A stretch of 14,031 nt of DNA from JBFKAV01 sp041621405 (GTDB lineage: Bacteria > Pseudomonadota > Alphaproteobacteria > Rhodobacterales > Rhodobacteraceae), in NCBI GenBank assembly GCA_041621405.1, contig JBFKAV010000098.1, positions 1 through 14,031 of the forward strand, read 5' to 3'. How positions within the stretch are numbered: the stretch's first letter is position 1; the number at the start of each line of letters is the position of its first letter. The notes under the pieces were generated by a model that searched no databases, was not told the origin of the DNA, and was given only the letters and a program-made list of their open reading frames with translations. This document shows positions 1 through 8,596 of this stretch, piece by piece. Position numbers and translations under genes: made by a program.

Positions 1-447
1 CCAGCCCGCCGAGGAGGCGAGCCCCGCCTCGGCCAGCCCCGCCTCGCCGTGCGACAGCGTCAGCGCAGCGTCGGGCAGGAGCGCCAGCGCGGCCTCCATG
101 CCCGAGGCGGTGATCTCGATCCGCTCGTCCGGCGTGGCGATCAGCTGCCGCGCCGGCCAGATCGCGGTGACGTCGGTCGGGTTCCAGGCGAAGGCCTCGA
201 GCCGGAACGCCGGGGCGGACCAGGAAAGCCCGGTCTCGGGATCGGCGAGGTCGAGACCCTCGATCGTCATCTCGAAGCGGAGCGGATAGCCCGCGACGCG
301 GACCGGGCCGGCCTCGGCCAGCCAGCCCTCGGCGCGACGCTCGTCGAGCCAGCGCCCGAGGCCGACCTCGGCCCAGCGCGCGCCGACGAACCACCAGCCC
401 GACCAGGCGGCGGCCAGCAGGACGACCATGCCGAGAAGCCTTTGCAC
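1..447 (-). CDS. DUF2125 domain protein, N-terminal part (cut by window edge)
   Basis: The minus-strand frame stays open from a GTG at 447 to the left edge, giving 149 codons; the C-terminus lies outside the window. The protein begins with a short hydrophobic segment (about residues 4-22, VQRLLGMVVLLAAAWSGWWF) that looks like a signal anchor or uncleaved signal peptide. After it comes a WA-x-GLxRWLDERRAEGW-type stretch and a PVRVAGYPLRFE motif, both typical of DUF2125, a family of uncharacterised envelope proteins common in Alphaproteobacteria. GTG is chosen because a purine-rich GGAAGGGGG lies about 8 bases upstream; the ATG at 430 lies inside the hydrophobic segment and would shorten it. 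It is divergent from the ChaC-type gene, with 65 bases between them. The family's biochemical role is not known; a part in lipid or envelope handling would be speculation. Confidence 0.75.
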   Translation of the reverse strand, partial: MQRLLGMVVLLAAAWSGWWFVGARWAEVGLGRWLDERRAEGWLAEAGPVRVAGYPLRFEMTIEGLDLADPETGLSWSAPAFRLEAFAWNPTDVTAIWPARQLIATPDERIEITASGMEAALALLPDAALTLSHGEAGLAEAGLASSAGW

Positions 448-512
448 GGGAGCCCCCTTCCGTTCTGGCCCCGATCCGTGTTTAGAGGCGGCCCGGAGAA
501 AGGGCCAGCGCG

Positions 513-1061
513 ATGACCACGGAAGATCTCTGGGTGTTCGGCTATGCCTCACTCCTGTGGGATCCGGGCTTCCCGGTGGCCGAGCGGCGGCTGGCGCGGC
601 TCGACGGCTGGCACCGCAGCTTCTGCATGTGGTCGATCCACCATCGCGGCACGCCGGAGCGACCCGGCCTGGTGCTGGCGCTCGACCGCGCCGAGGGCGC
701 CACCTGCCACGGCGCGGCGCTGAAGGTGGAGGCGGGCGCGGAGGCCGAAACGCTCGACTACCTGCGCGACCGCGAGCTGATCTCCTCGGCCTATTTCGAG
801 ATCCGCCTGCCGGTGGCATTCGAGGCGGACGGTGGCGGCGCCGAGGCGGTAACCTACGTCATCGACCCGGCCCACGCGCAGTATTGCGGCGGGCTCACGC
901 TGGAAGAACAGGCACGGGTGATCGCGCGGGCCAGCGGCGGTCGGGGGCCGAACACCGAGTACCTCTGGAACACCGCGGCGCACCTTGCCGAGCTCGGCAT
1001 CGAGGATGCCGAGCTCGACTGGCTGGCCGAGCGCGTCCGCGCTCTTTCGGCACCGGAGTAA
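513..1061 (+). CDS. ChaC-type gamma-glutamylcyclotransferase
   Basis: A 182-residue protein of the gamma-glutamylcyclotransferase ChaC family. These cytoplasmic enzymes cleave glutathione (or other gamma-glutamyl compounds) to 5-oxoproline plus the remaining peptide or amine. The N-terminal substrate-binding loop reads VFGYASLLWDPGFP (residues 8-21), matching the family FGYGSL-W-P motif with Gly replaced by Ala. The catalytic glutamate is most likely the E of YLRDRE (about residues 87-92), followed by a Y-F-E-I-R-LPV strand as in other ChaC proteins. An NTEYLWNT segment near residue 150 is also typical. The start is supported by GGAGAAAGGG at 495-504. Sixty-seven bases separate it from the downstream channel gene, so co-transcription is possible but not shown. 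Glutathione is the expected substrate by family; the sequence alone does not prove specificity. Confidence 0.85.
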   Translation: MTTEDLWVFGYASLLWDPGFPVAERRLARLDGWHRSFCMWSIHHRGTPERPGLVLALDRAEGATCHGAALKVEAGAEAETLDYLRDRELISSAYFEIRLPVAFEADGGGAEAVTYVIDPAHAQYCGGLTLEEQARVIARASGGRGPNTEYLWNTAAHLAELGIEDAELDWLAERVRALSAPE

Positions 1062-1128
1062 AGTCGGTTGGCAGCGCCGCAAGGCCCGCCTATTCTGCCG
1101 CCGTCGAGCAGTGCGGCCGGACCGAGAG

Positions 1129-2376
1129 ATGAGCCTCAGCGAAAAGAAGCCCGCCCCCTATTTCTCGCAGCCTGTCCGCCAGGTTCTCTCGATGCTGATC
1201 GTGGTCGGCCTCGCCGGCGCCGGCGCCTGGCTGGCCTTCCCGACCGTGGCGCCGGTGTTCCTCGCCAACCTCTGGCTCAACGGCGTGATCTTCGGCGTCT
1301 TCGTCGTCGGCGTGCTCGCCTGCTTCGCCCAGGTGTTCCAGCTGATCAGCTCGGTGAACTGGATCGAGGGCTTCGCCGGCGGCCGGCCGGGCTCCGACAT
1401 CGCGCATCCGCCTCGTCTGCTGACGCCCTTGGCCAACCTCCTGCGCTCGCGCGGTGCGCGCATGCAGCTTTCGGCCACCTCGGGGCGCTCGATCCTGGAA
1501 AGCGTGGCGTCCCGCCTCGAGGAGGCGCGCGACATCACTCGCTACATCATCAACCTGCTGATCTTCCTCGGTCTGCTCGGCACCTTCTACGGGCTCGCGA
1601 CCACGGTGCCGGCGGTGGTCGACACGATCCGGTCGCTTGCACCGCAGCAGGACGAGGGCGGGATCGCTGTGTTCGACCGACTGATGACTGGGCTCGAATC
1701 CCAGCTCGGCGGCATGGGCACGGCGTTCTCCTCCTCGCTCCTCGGGCTTGCCGGTTCACTGGTGGTGGGGCTCCTGGAGCTCTTCGCCGGGCACGGGCAG
1801 TACCGTTTCTACCAGGAGCTCGAGGAGTGGCTTTCCTCGATCACCCGGATCGGCATCGCCGGCAGCGAGGGCGAGGGAAGCGAGCTCGGCGTGGTCGCCA
1901 CCATCCTCGACCAGATGGCCGAGCAGATGGACGTGATGAAGGGCATGATCACTCAGGCCGACATGAGCTGGGCGATGGTCGACGAGCGCCTCGGGGGGCT
2001 CAGCTCGGCGGTGTCGGAACTTGCCTCGCAGATGGAGAACGAGCGCAGCTCGGTCAACGCGCTCGACCGGATCGCCGATGCCCAGTCGCGGATCGCCGAG
2101 GGACAGGAGCGGATGGCGGCCGGGCAAGACCAGATCGTCACCGCGCTGACCGCCGAGGAGGAGGCGCGGGCCGAGTCGGAAGCCGAGCTCGGCGTCGACG
2201 CCGAGAGCCGGATGCGGCTGCGCTCGATCGACACCCAGCTTCTGCGCATCCTCGAGGAGATGGCGGTGGGCCGGCAGGAGAGCCTGGCCGACCTCCGCGC
2301 CGACCTGCAGCAGCTCACCCGCTCGGTGCGCCAGCTCGGCGCCCAGACCACCGACAGCGGCCGCCGGAAGGAGTAG
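1129..2376 (+). CDS. MotA/TolQ/ExbB family proton channel with long C-terminal coiled coil
   Basis: A 415-residue inner-membrane protein. Four hydrophobic helices are visible, at about 18-37, 50-72, 138-160 and 196-221, with a cytoplasmic loop between the second and third; this MotA-like layout has one helix more than TolQ or ExbB. Helix three carries LGLLGTFYGLATT, the family's GLLGTVxGL motif, and helix four GGMGTAFSSSLLGLAGS, which line the ion path in relatives. From about 225 to the end the protein is charged and heptad-like, predicted as a helical cytoplasmic tail of nearly 200 residues, long for ExbB or TolQ. The ATG at 1129 is chosen because the first helix then lies near the N-terminus; upstream in-frame starts would add Arg-rich sequence with no relatedness to the family. 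Its ribosome site (GAGAG) is weak. The partner gene follows after 3 bases, so the two are surely co-translated. The tail and partner recall ZorA more than ExbB. Confidence 0.85.
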   Translation: MSLSEKKPAPYFSQPVRQVLSMLIVVGLAGAGAWLAFPTVAPVFLANLWLNGVIFGVFVVGVLACFAQVFQLISSVNWIEGFAGGRPGSDIAHPPRLLTPLANLLRSRGARMQLSATSGRSILESVASRLEEARDITRYIINLLIFLGLLGTFYGLATTVPAVVDTIRSLAPQQDEGGIAVFDRLMTGLESQLGGMGTAFSSSLLGLAGSLVVGLLELFAGHGQYRFYQELEEWLSSITRIGIAGSEGEGSELGVVATILDQMAEQMDVMKGMITQADMSWAMVDERLGGLSSAVSELASQMENERSSVNALDRIADAQSRIAEGQERMAAGQDQIVTALTAEEEARAESEAELGVDAESRMRLRSIDTQLLRILEEMAVGRQESLADLRADLQQLTRSVRQLGAQTTDSGRRKE

Positions 2377-2379
2377 GCG

Positions 2380-4137
2380 ATGGCGCTGGCACGGCGCACC
2401 GGGCAGCGGTTCCAGGCCAACATCTGGCCGGGCTTCGTCGACGCCATGACCTCGCTCCTGCTGGTGCTGATGTTCGTGCTGACGATCTTCATGATCGTGC
2501 AGTACATCCTGCGCGAGACGATCACCGGCCAGGAGACCGAGCTCGATGAGCTCTCGGCGCAGTTGGCCTCGCTCGCCGACGCGCTGGGGCTGGAGCGGAA
2601 TCGCGCCACCGGCCTCGAGGCCGAGCTCGGGGCGATGACCGCCACGCTTGCCGAGGCTCGGACCGAGGCCGAGGCGCAGGCGGCGCTGATCACCCGGCTC
2701 ACGGCGGATCTGGCTGCGGGCGAAGCGGCGCGGGCCGAGCTCACCGGCCGGATCGAGGACTTCGAAGCGCAGGTGGCACGGCTCCTGGCCGAGCGCGACG
2801 TGGCGCGGGGCGAGGTGGCCGCGCTGACCGAGGAACGCGCGGCGCTCGCCGAGGAACGCACGACGCTCGAGACCGCGCTGGCCGCGGCGAGGAGCGAGCT
2901 CGACGCGGGAGTTGAGGCGGCGCGGCTGGCCGCGGCGCGGCGCGAGGCGCTGGAGGCTCTGATCGCCGATCTCAGGCGCCGCGCGTCCGAAAGCGGCGCC
3001 GAGGCCGAGCGACTGGCCACGGAACTGACCGCGGCAGAAGCGGCGCGGCTGGCCGCGGTCGAGGCGCTGAGCGAGGAGGAGGCCGCCCGGCTCGCGGCCG
3101 TCGAGGCGCTGAGCGAGGAGGAGGCGGCGCGGCTGGCCGAGGCCGAGGCGGCGCGGCTCCTGCGCGAGCGGCTTCAGGGGGCGGAGACCGAGCTCACGGC
3201 GATGACGCTGGCGCTCGAGGAACAGCGGCGGCGGGCGGAGGAGACGTTGACGCTCCTGGCCGCCGCCGAAGCGGCGCGCGACGAGCTCCGGGGCGAACTG
3301 GCCGACCGCGCCGCGGCGCTGACCGAGGCCGAGCGCGACGCCGCGCTCCTGGCCACCGCCGAGGCGCGGCTGGCCGAGGAGCGCGAGGTCAGCGCCGAGG
3401 CGCAGCGGCGGCTGGCGCTGCTCAACGAACAGATTGCCGCGCTCCGGGCCCAGCTCGGCGCGCTGCAGGGCCTGCTCGACGCGGCCGAGGAACGCGATCG
3501 CGAGGCCGATGTGCAGATCGAGGCGCTGGGCAGCCAGCTCAACGTGGCGCTGGCGCAGGTGGCGGCCGAGCAGCGCCGGCGGGCCGAGCTGGAGGAAGCC
3601 GAGCGGCTGCGGCTCGAGGAGGAGGCGCGGCGCCTCGCCGAGGAGGCCGCCGGGCTCGAGGCGACGGCGGAGGAGCTGGAGCGCTACCGCTCGGAATTCT
3701 TCGGCCGGCTCAGGGATATTCTCGCCGGCCGCGAGGGGGTGCGGGTGGTGGGCGACCGCTTCGTGTTCTCCTCCGAAGTGCTGTTCGAGACCGGCTCGGC
3801 CGACCTCGCGCCCGAGGGCAGGGCACAGATCGCGAGCGTCGCGGCGCTGCTTCTGGAGGTGGCCGAGCAGATCCCTCCGGGGCTCGACTGGATCCTCAGG
3901 GTCGACGGCCACACCGACGACGTGCCGATCACGCCGGGTGGGCGATACGCCGACAACTGGGAGCTGAGCCAGGCGCGGGCGCTTTCGGTCGTGCGCTACA
4001 TGATCGAGGCACTGGACTTCCCGGCAACCCGGCTGGCGCCGACCGGCTTCGGCGAGTACCGCCCGGTGGTGGAAGGCGACAGCCCCGCGGCGCGGGCGCA
4101 GAACCGGCGCATCGAGCTGAAGCTGACCGAGCGGTGA
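2380..4137 (+). CDS. MotB/OmpA-type peptidoglycan-binding partner with long periplasmic coiled coil
   Basis: A 585-residue protein anchored in the inner membrane. A single helix at about 22-45 begins WPGFVDAMTSLLLVLMFVL; Asp21 at its start sits where MotB and ZorB hold the proton-carrying aspartate. Residues 50 to about 440 are almost wholly Ala/Glu/Leu/Arg heptads, a very long periplasmic coiled coil. The C-terminal OmpA-like domain (about 450-585) shows VLFETGSADL, VDGHTDD (508-514), WELSQARAL (527-535) and NRRIEL (575-580), the usual peptidoglycan-contact motifs. The ribosome site GGAAGGAG (2366-2373) lies inside the end of the channel gene, which couples translation. Most MotB, TolR and ZorB proteins are 200-300 residues, so this one is about twice as long because of the coiled coil. 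A structural role spanning membrane and peptidoglycan, powered by the channel, is the likely function; the actual cellular process is unknown. The last 93 bases recur after the next gene. Confidence 0.85.
   Translation: MALARRTGQRFQANIWPGFVDAMTSLLLVLMFVLTIFMIVQYILRETITGQETELDELSAQLASLADALGLERNRATGLEAELGAMTATLAEARTEAEAQAALITRLTADLAAGEAARAELTGRIEDFEAQVARLLAERDVARGEVAALTEERAALAEERTTLETALAAARSELDAGVEAARLAAARREALEALIADLRRRASESGAEAERLATELTAAEAARLAAVEALSEEEAARLAAVEALSEEEAARLAEAEAARLLRERLQGAETELTAMTLALEEQRRRAEETLTLLAAAEAARDELRGELADRAAALTEAERDAALLATAEARLAEEREVSAEAQRRLALLNEQIAALRAQLGALQGLLDAAEERDREADVQIEALGSQLNVALAQVAAEQRRRAELEEAERLRLEEEARRLAEEAAGLEATAEELERYRSEFFGRLRDILAGREGVRVVGDRFVFSSEVLFETGSADLAPEGRAQIASVAALLLEVAEQIPPGLDWILRVDGHTDDVPITPGGRYADNWELSQARALSVVRYMIEALDFPATRLAPTGFGEYRPVVEGDSPAARAQNRRIELKLTER
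3037..3120 (+). repeat. 42-base tandem duplication inside the coiled coil
   Basis: Two adjacent 42-base units (3037-3078 and 3079-3120) both encode EAARLAAVEALSEE, residues 220-233 and 234-247, and a third partial unit EAARLAEAEAARL follows. The last 18 bases of the two full units are identical, while the earlier part differs at synonymous positions. Fourteen residues are two heptads, so the duplication lengthens the coiled coil without changing its register. Confidence 0.85.
4045..4137 (+). repeat. Direct repeat, copy 1: 3' end of the OmpA-type gene
   Basis: The final 31 codons of the OmpA-type gene (from GFGEYR to the TGA) match 5399-5491 downstream. Aligned without gaps, 82 of 93 bases are identical by hand count, and the last 27 bases through the stop codon are identical. 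Similarity goes on for about ten bases past the stop (TGAGGGGGCGG against TGAGCGGGCGG) and then ends. This copy is part of an intact gene. Confidence 0.9.
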
Positions 4138-4147
4138 GGGGGCGGGA

Positions 4148-5389
4148 ATGCGCGAACCCTTCTGGCTGCGTCTGTGGCGGCTCCGCGAAAGGCTGTGGGC
4201 CCGGCCTCTGGTCTACGTGCTGGCCGCGGTGGCAGCCGTCCTCCTGGCGCAGATGGCCGACGGGCTCGGTCCGGTGCGCAATCTGCCCGAGATCAGCGAC
4301 GAAACGATCGACAAGCTCCTGACGGTCATGGCCTCGTCGATGCTCGCCGTCGCCACCTTTGCGGTGGGCTCGATGGTGCAGGCCTTTGCCAATGCGAGCA
4401 AATCCGCGACCCCCCGCGCATTCCCGCTGGTCGTCGCCTCGAACAGTTCGCAGACGGCGCTGTCGGTGTTTCTCGGCGCCTTCATCTTCTCGATCGTCGG
4501 CCTCGTCGCGCTGCGAGTGGGGCTCTACGAGTCCTTGGGCCGGCTGGCACTTTTCGCGCTGACGCTTGCGGTCTTCGCCTGGGTGGTCGGCACTTTCGTG
4601 CGCTGGGTGGACGACATCGCCCGGCTTGGCCTCATGAGCAACACCATCGACCGGGTAGAGGCAGCGGCGCGCCGCTGCCTGGAGGAACGGCGGGACGAGC
4701 CGCACCTCGGCGGATTGCCGCAGCAGAATGCGGCGGAGCTGGACGGCGAGGAGATCGAGCCGGAGCGGCACGGCCATGTGCAGCTGATCGACATGGAGAG
4801 GCTGCAGGCGGCAGCCGAGCGGTTGCAGGCTCGGGTGGCGGTGCGGGCGCTGCCGGGCGCCTTCGTCGGCCCGGGAAGCCCGGTGCTGTCCGTCGCCGCG
4901 GCGGAGCCTGTTTCGGACGAGGACCGCGAGGAGTTGCTCAAGTCCGTCGTGATCGGCGACAACCGAACCTTCGAGTCCGATCCCCGGTTTGGCCTCATCA
5001 CGCTGTCCGAGATCGCGGCCCGCGCGCTGTCGCCGGCGGTGAACGACCCCGGTACCGCCATCGTGATCCTCGGGCGCCTGGTGCGCCTCTTTGCGATCTA
5101 TGGCGCCGGACCGGAGCATCGGGGACCGGTCCGCTTCGACCGGGTGTCGGCGCCCGCCCTTTCGGTGGCGGATCTCTTCGACGACGCCTTCACCGCCATC
5201 GCGCGCGACGGCGCCGGGACGGTCGAGGTGGCGTTGCGGTTGCAGAAGGCATTTGCGACGATCGCCGGGATCGTGGCGCCAGGCTTTGCCGACGAAGCCA
5301 GTCGGCATTCCGGCGAGGCGCTCGCGCGGGCGCGGGCGGCGATGCGGCTCGAGCAGGACATCGCCCGCGTGGAGGCCGCCGCGCTTTGA
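4148..5389 (+). CDS. DUF2254 family predicted membrane protein
   Basis: A 413-residue integral membrane protein of unknown biochemical function. Four hydrophobic helices appear at about 20-36, 58-80, 103-124 and 132-152. Family signatures are LLTVMASSMLAVATFAVGS followed by an SKSATPR-type stretch, SQTALSVFLGAFIFS, and in the soluble C-terminal half DPRFGLITLSEIAARALSPAVNDPGTA (about 278-304), which is the best mark of DUF2254. The length is usual for the family. The ATG at 4148 follows the OmpA-type stop by 10 bases, with a GGGGGCGGGA purine stretch as ribosome site, so it is probably in the same transcript. What is odd is its setting: it fills exactly the space between the two copies of the OmpA 3' end, and its TGA is followed at once, in frame, by the second copy. 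Acquisition by recombination in the 3' end of the upstream gene is inferred. Confidence 0.8.
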   Translation: MREPFWLRLWRLRERLWARPLVYVLAAVAAVLLAQMADGLGPVRNLPEISDETIDKLLTVMASSMLAVATFAVGSMVQAFANASKSATPRAFPLVVASNSSQTALSVFLGAFIFSIVGLVALRVGLYESLGRLALFALTLAVFAWVVGTFVRWVDDIARLGLMSNTIDRVEAAARRCLEERRDEPHLGGLPQQNAAELDGEEIEPERHGHVQLIDMERLQAAAERLQARVAVRALPGAFVGPGSPVLSVAAAEPVSDEDREELLKSVVIGDNRTFESDPRFGLITLSEIAARALSPAVNDPGTAIVILGRLVRLFAIYGAGPEHRGPVRFDRVSAPALSVADLFDDAFTAIARDGAGTVEVALRLQKAFATIAGIVAPGFADEASRHSGEALARARAAMRLEQDIARVEAAAL

Positions 5390-5491
5390 CTGGGCTCCGG
5401 CTTCGGCGAGTACCGCTCGCTGGCCGCGGGCGACAGCCCCGAGGCGCGGGCACAGGACCGGCCGATCGAGCTGAAGCTGACCGAGCGGTGA
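5390..5491 (+). pseudogene. Relic of the OmpA-type gene 3' end (direct repeat, copy 2)
   Basis: These 33 codons plus stop encode LGSGFGEYRSLAAGDSPEAR followed by AQDRPIELKLTER, against the intact C-terminus GFGEYRPVVEGDSPAARAQN followed by RRIELKLTER. The fragment has no start codon or ribosome site and begins directly after the DUF2254 stop, in the same reading frame. Inside the OmpA signature NRR has become DRP, suggesting loss of constraint or a diverged donor. It cannot form an OmpA domain alone. Most likely it is the scar of a duplication or of integration by homologous recombination. If the TGA were read through, it would add a short tail to the DUF2254 protein; there is no direct evidence that this happens. 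Confidence 0.8.
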
Positions 5492-5506
5492 GCGGGCGGC
5501 CGACGG

Positions 5507-5947
5507 CTACGTCGCCTGCGGCTGCAGACCGGCGTCCCAGCCCGGTAGCACCTCTACCCGGAAGCACAGCATTTCGAGAGCCACGCCGTATCCCGGAGCG
5601 AGCTTAGCACGAATGAAGGGCGGCAGAGGCGTCTTGCCATCCGCGAAGTATCCCCGGTGCTCGAACGCAAACTCCAGGTCAATGATATCGTTCGAGTGAT
5701 TGAAGTTGGCCAGCTGGATCCGATCGCAATCGTGGAATTTCATGACGATCCGCTCCGGCCTCTGCTCGGCGAGCGTCTCGAATTCGATCATGACCCAGGC
5801 TCCGACCCACACATCGTCCTCGGGACGCATGTCGCCTTTGTCGAACAGGATTCTGTGCACGATCGCATCGTGGAAGTTCGGCCAGCTCCCGTCGATGCGG
5901 CGCAGCCCCTCCGCGTTCTCGATATTCCTGAAGGGCTCGAACTCCAT
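5507..5947 (-). CDS. Imm50-like putative immunity protein
   Basis: A 146-residue soluble protein with no signal peptide or membrane helix. Near the N-terminus it has GSWPNFHDAIVHRILFD, then RIVMKFHDCDRIQLANFNHS with NDIIDLEF, and at the end YGVALEMLCFRVEVLPG. The order of WPsFHDAeV, F-d---l-L--fN--N-I-dLe and a final F-c--v-V strand is what I recall of the Imm50 immunity-protein family, whose members are found beside polymorphic toxins or alone. This is recognition by motif and needs a profile search. The ATG at 5947 is preferred over an in-frame TTG at 5962 because AGAGG lies 8 bases before it. Base composition is lower than around it: 104 of 180 bases (58%) are G or C in 5581-5760, against clearly higher values in neighbouring genes. 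No toxin gene is present in the window. Lower GC beside a duplication scar suggests horizontal arrival. Confidence 0.6.
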   Translation of the reverse strand: MEFEPFRNIENAEGLRRIDGSWPNFHDAIVHRILFDKGDMRPEDDVWVGAWVMIEFETLAEQRPERIVMKFHDCDRIQLANFNHSNDIIDLEFAFEHRGYFADGKTPLPPFIRAKLAPGYGVALEMLCFRVEVLPGWDAGLQPQAT

Positions 5948-5949
5948 CC

Positions 5950-5968
5950 GGTCACCTCTCAAGTGACC
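5950..5968 (-). promoter_or_regulatory. Perfect inverted repeat over the ribosome binding site of the Imm50-like gene
   Basis: Read on the gene's strand, GGTCAC, seven bases (TTGAGAG), then GTGACC stand two bases before the ATG at 5947. The ribosome site AGAGG lies in the loop and the first base of the 3' arm. As RNA it could fold into a six-pair hairpin that masks the ribosome site; as DNA it could be an operator for a dimeric regulator. The repeat is seen directly; its use is inferred. Confidence 0.45.
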
Positions 5969-6096
5969 TTGGCAAATCCAGGGCCCGGGCGACAGGCCTT
6001 CGGGCTCGGGCGGCGTCAGGTTCGCACCGGGAACGCAGCATCACATCTCGCGCCGGGAACGCCCTTTGCGGCGCGTTCTCGCTCGGAGTCCTCCAC

Positions 6097-8427
<2,331 letters not shown>

Positions 8428-8494
8428 CTTTCGTGCTCCTTTCCTGTAAGGCCGGAGAGCGGAGGCCACTCCAACCGTCACCTCATGATCTTAA

Positions 8495-8522
8495 AGTTCG
8501 GTGTTATTTTTTTGTCTTCAAG
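8495..8522 (-). promoter_or_regulatory. Candidate clpA promoter, heat-shock-sigma-like
   Basis: The clpA upstream region is strikingly AT-rich for this genome, with a run of seven T on the plus strand at 8507-8513. On the minus strand CTTGAAG (8522-8516) matches the -35 element used by RpoH-type sigma factors in Alphaproteobacteria. Seventeen bases after its CTTG comes CCGAACT (8501-8495), a partial match to the -10 consensus CyTATnT. Transcription would begin near 8488, about 60 bases before the GTG. Heat-shock control of clpA is plausible, but the -10 match is imperfect. Confidence 0.3.
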
Positions 8523-8531
8523 ATGATTTTT

Positions 8532-8561
8532 GCGGAATCCCCACAGGTGTGAGACTTCCGC
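8532..8561. promoter_or_regulatory. 30-base dyad upstream of the clpA promoter
   Basis: The arms GCGGAA (8532-8537) and TTCCGC (8556-8561) are a perfect inverted pair. Inside them CACA-GG-TGTG (8542-8551) is a second perfect pair with the same centre; the two four-base stretches between the pairs do not match. No T run follows on either side in the sense of a terminator, and the dyad lies just upstream of the candidate clpA -35. That fits an operator for a dimeric regulator better than a terminator. The binding protein is unknown. Confidence 0.4.
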
Positions 8562-8572
8562 ACGAATTGTGA

Positions 8573-8592
8573 GCGGCCCGTGAGCGGGCCGC
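8573..8592 (-). terminator. GC-rich hairpin just after gloB
   Basis: GCGGCCCG and CGGGCCGC form a perfect eight-base inverted repeat with a four-base loop, beginning four bases after the gloB stop codon. Its stability and position fit transcript termination or 3'-end protection. No run of U follows it on the minus strand, so it is not a textbook intrinsic terminator and read-through into clpA is possible. Confidence 0.4.
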
Positions 8593-8596
8593 GCGG

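Noticed and set aside
985..1128. 48-codon N-terminal extension of the channel protein
   Set aside because: It overlaps the end of the ChaC-type gene, is rich in Arg and Ser, and would put a long untypical stretch before the first helix. The ATG at 1129 fits the family.
1756..3912. Open frame of 718 codons on the minus strand opposite the channel and OmpA-type genes
   Set aside because: It mirrors the Ala/Glu/Leu coiled-coil codons of the plus strand in GC-rich DNA and gives a low-complexity Arg/Leu/Gly-rich product without recognisable domains. The plus-strand proteins have clear family motifs.
1129..4137. A complete Zorya anti-phage system
   Set aside because: Only the ZorA/ZorB-like architecture is present. 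No helicase (ZorD), ZorC or HNH nuclease (ZorE) gene lies nearby, and the neighbours are core genes, so a defence system cannot be claimed.
6057..6078. Hairpin GAACGC/GCGTTC as a clpA terminator
   Set aside because: The six-base stem has a ten-base loop and no U run after it on the minus strand. The 5969-6096 gap shows no convincing terminator.
8491..8505. CtrA-type site (TTAA-N7-TTAA) upstream of clpA
   Set aside because: Only the first half matches; seven bases later the sequence is TGTT, so the site does not meet the consensus.
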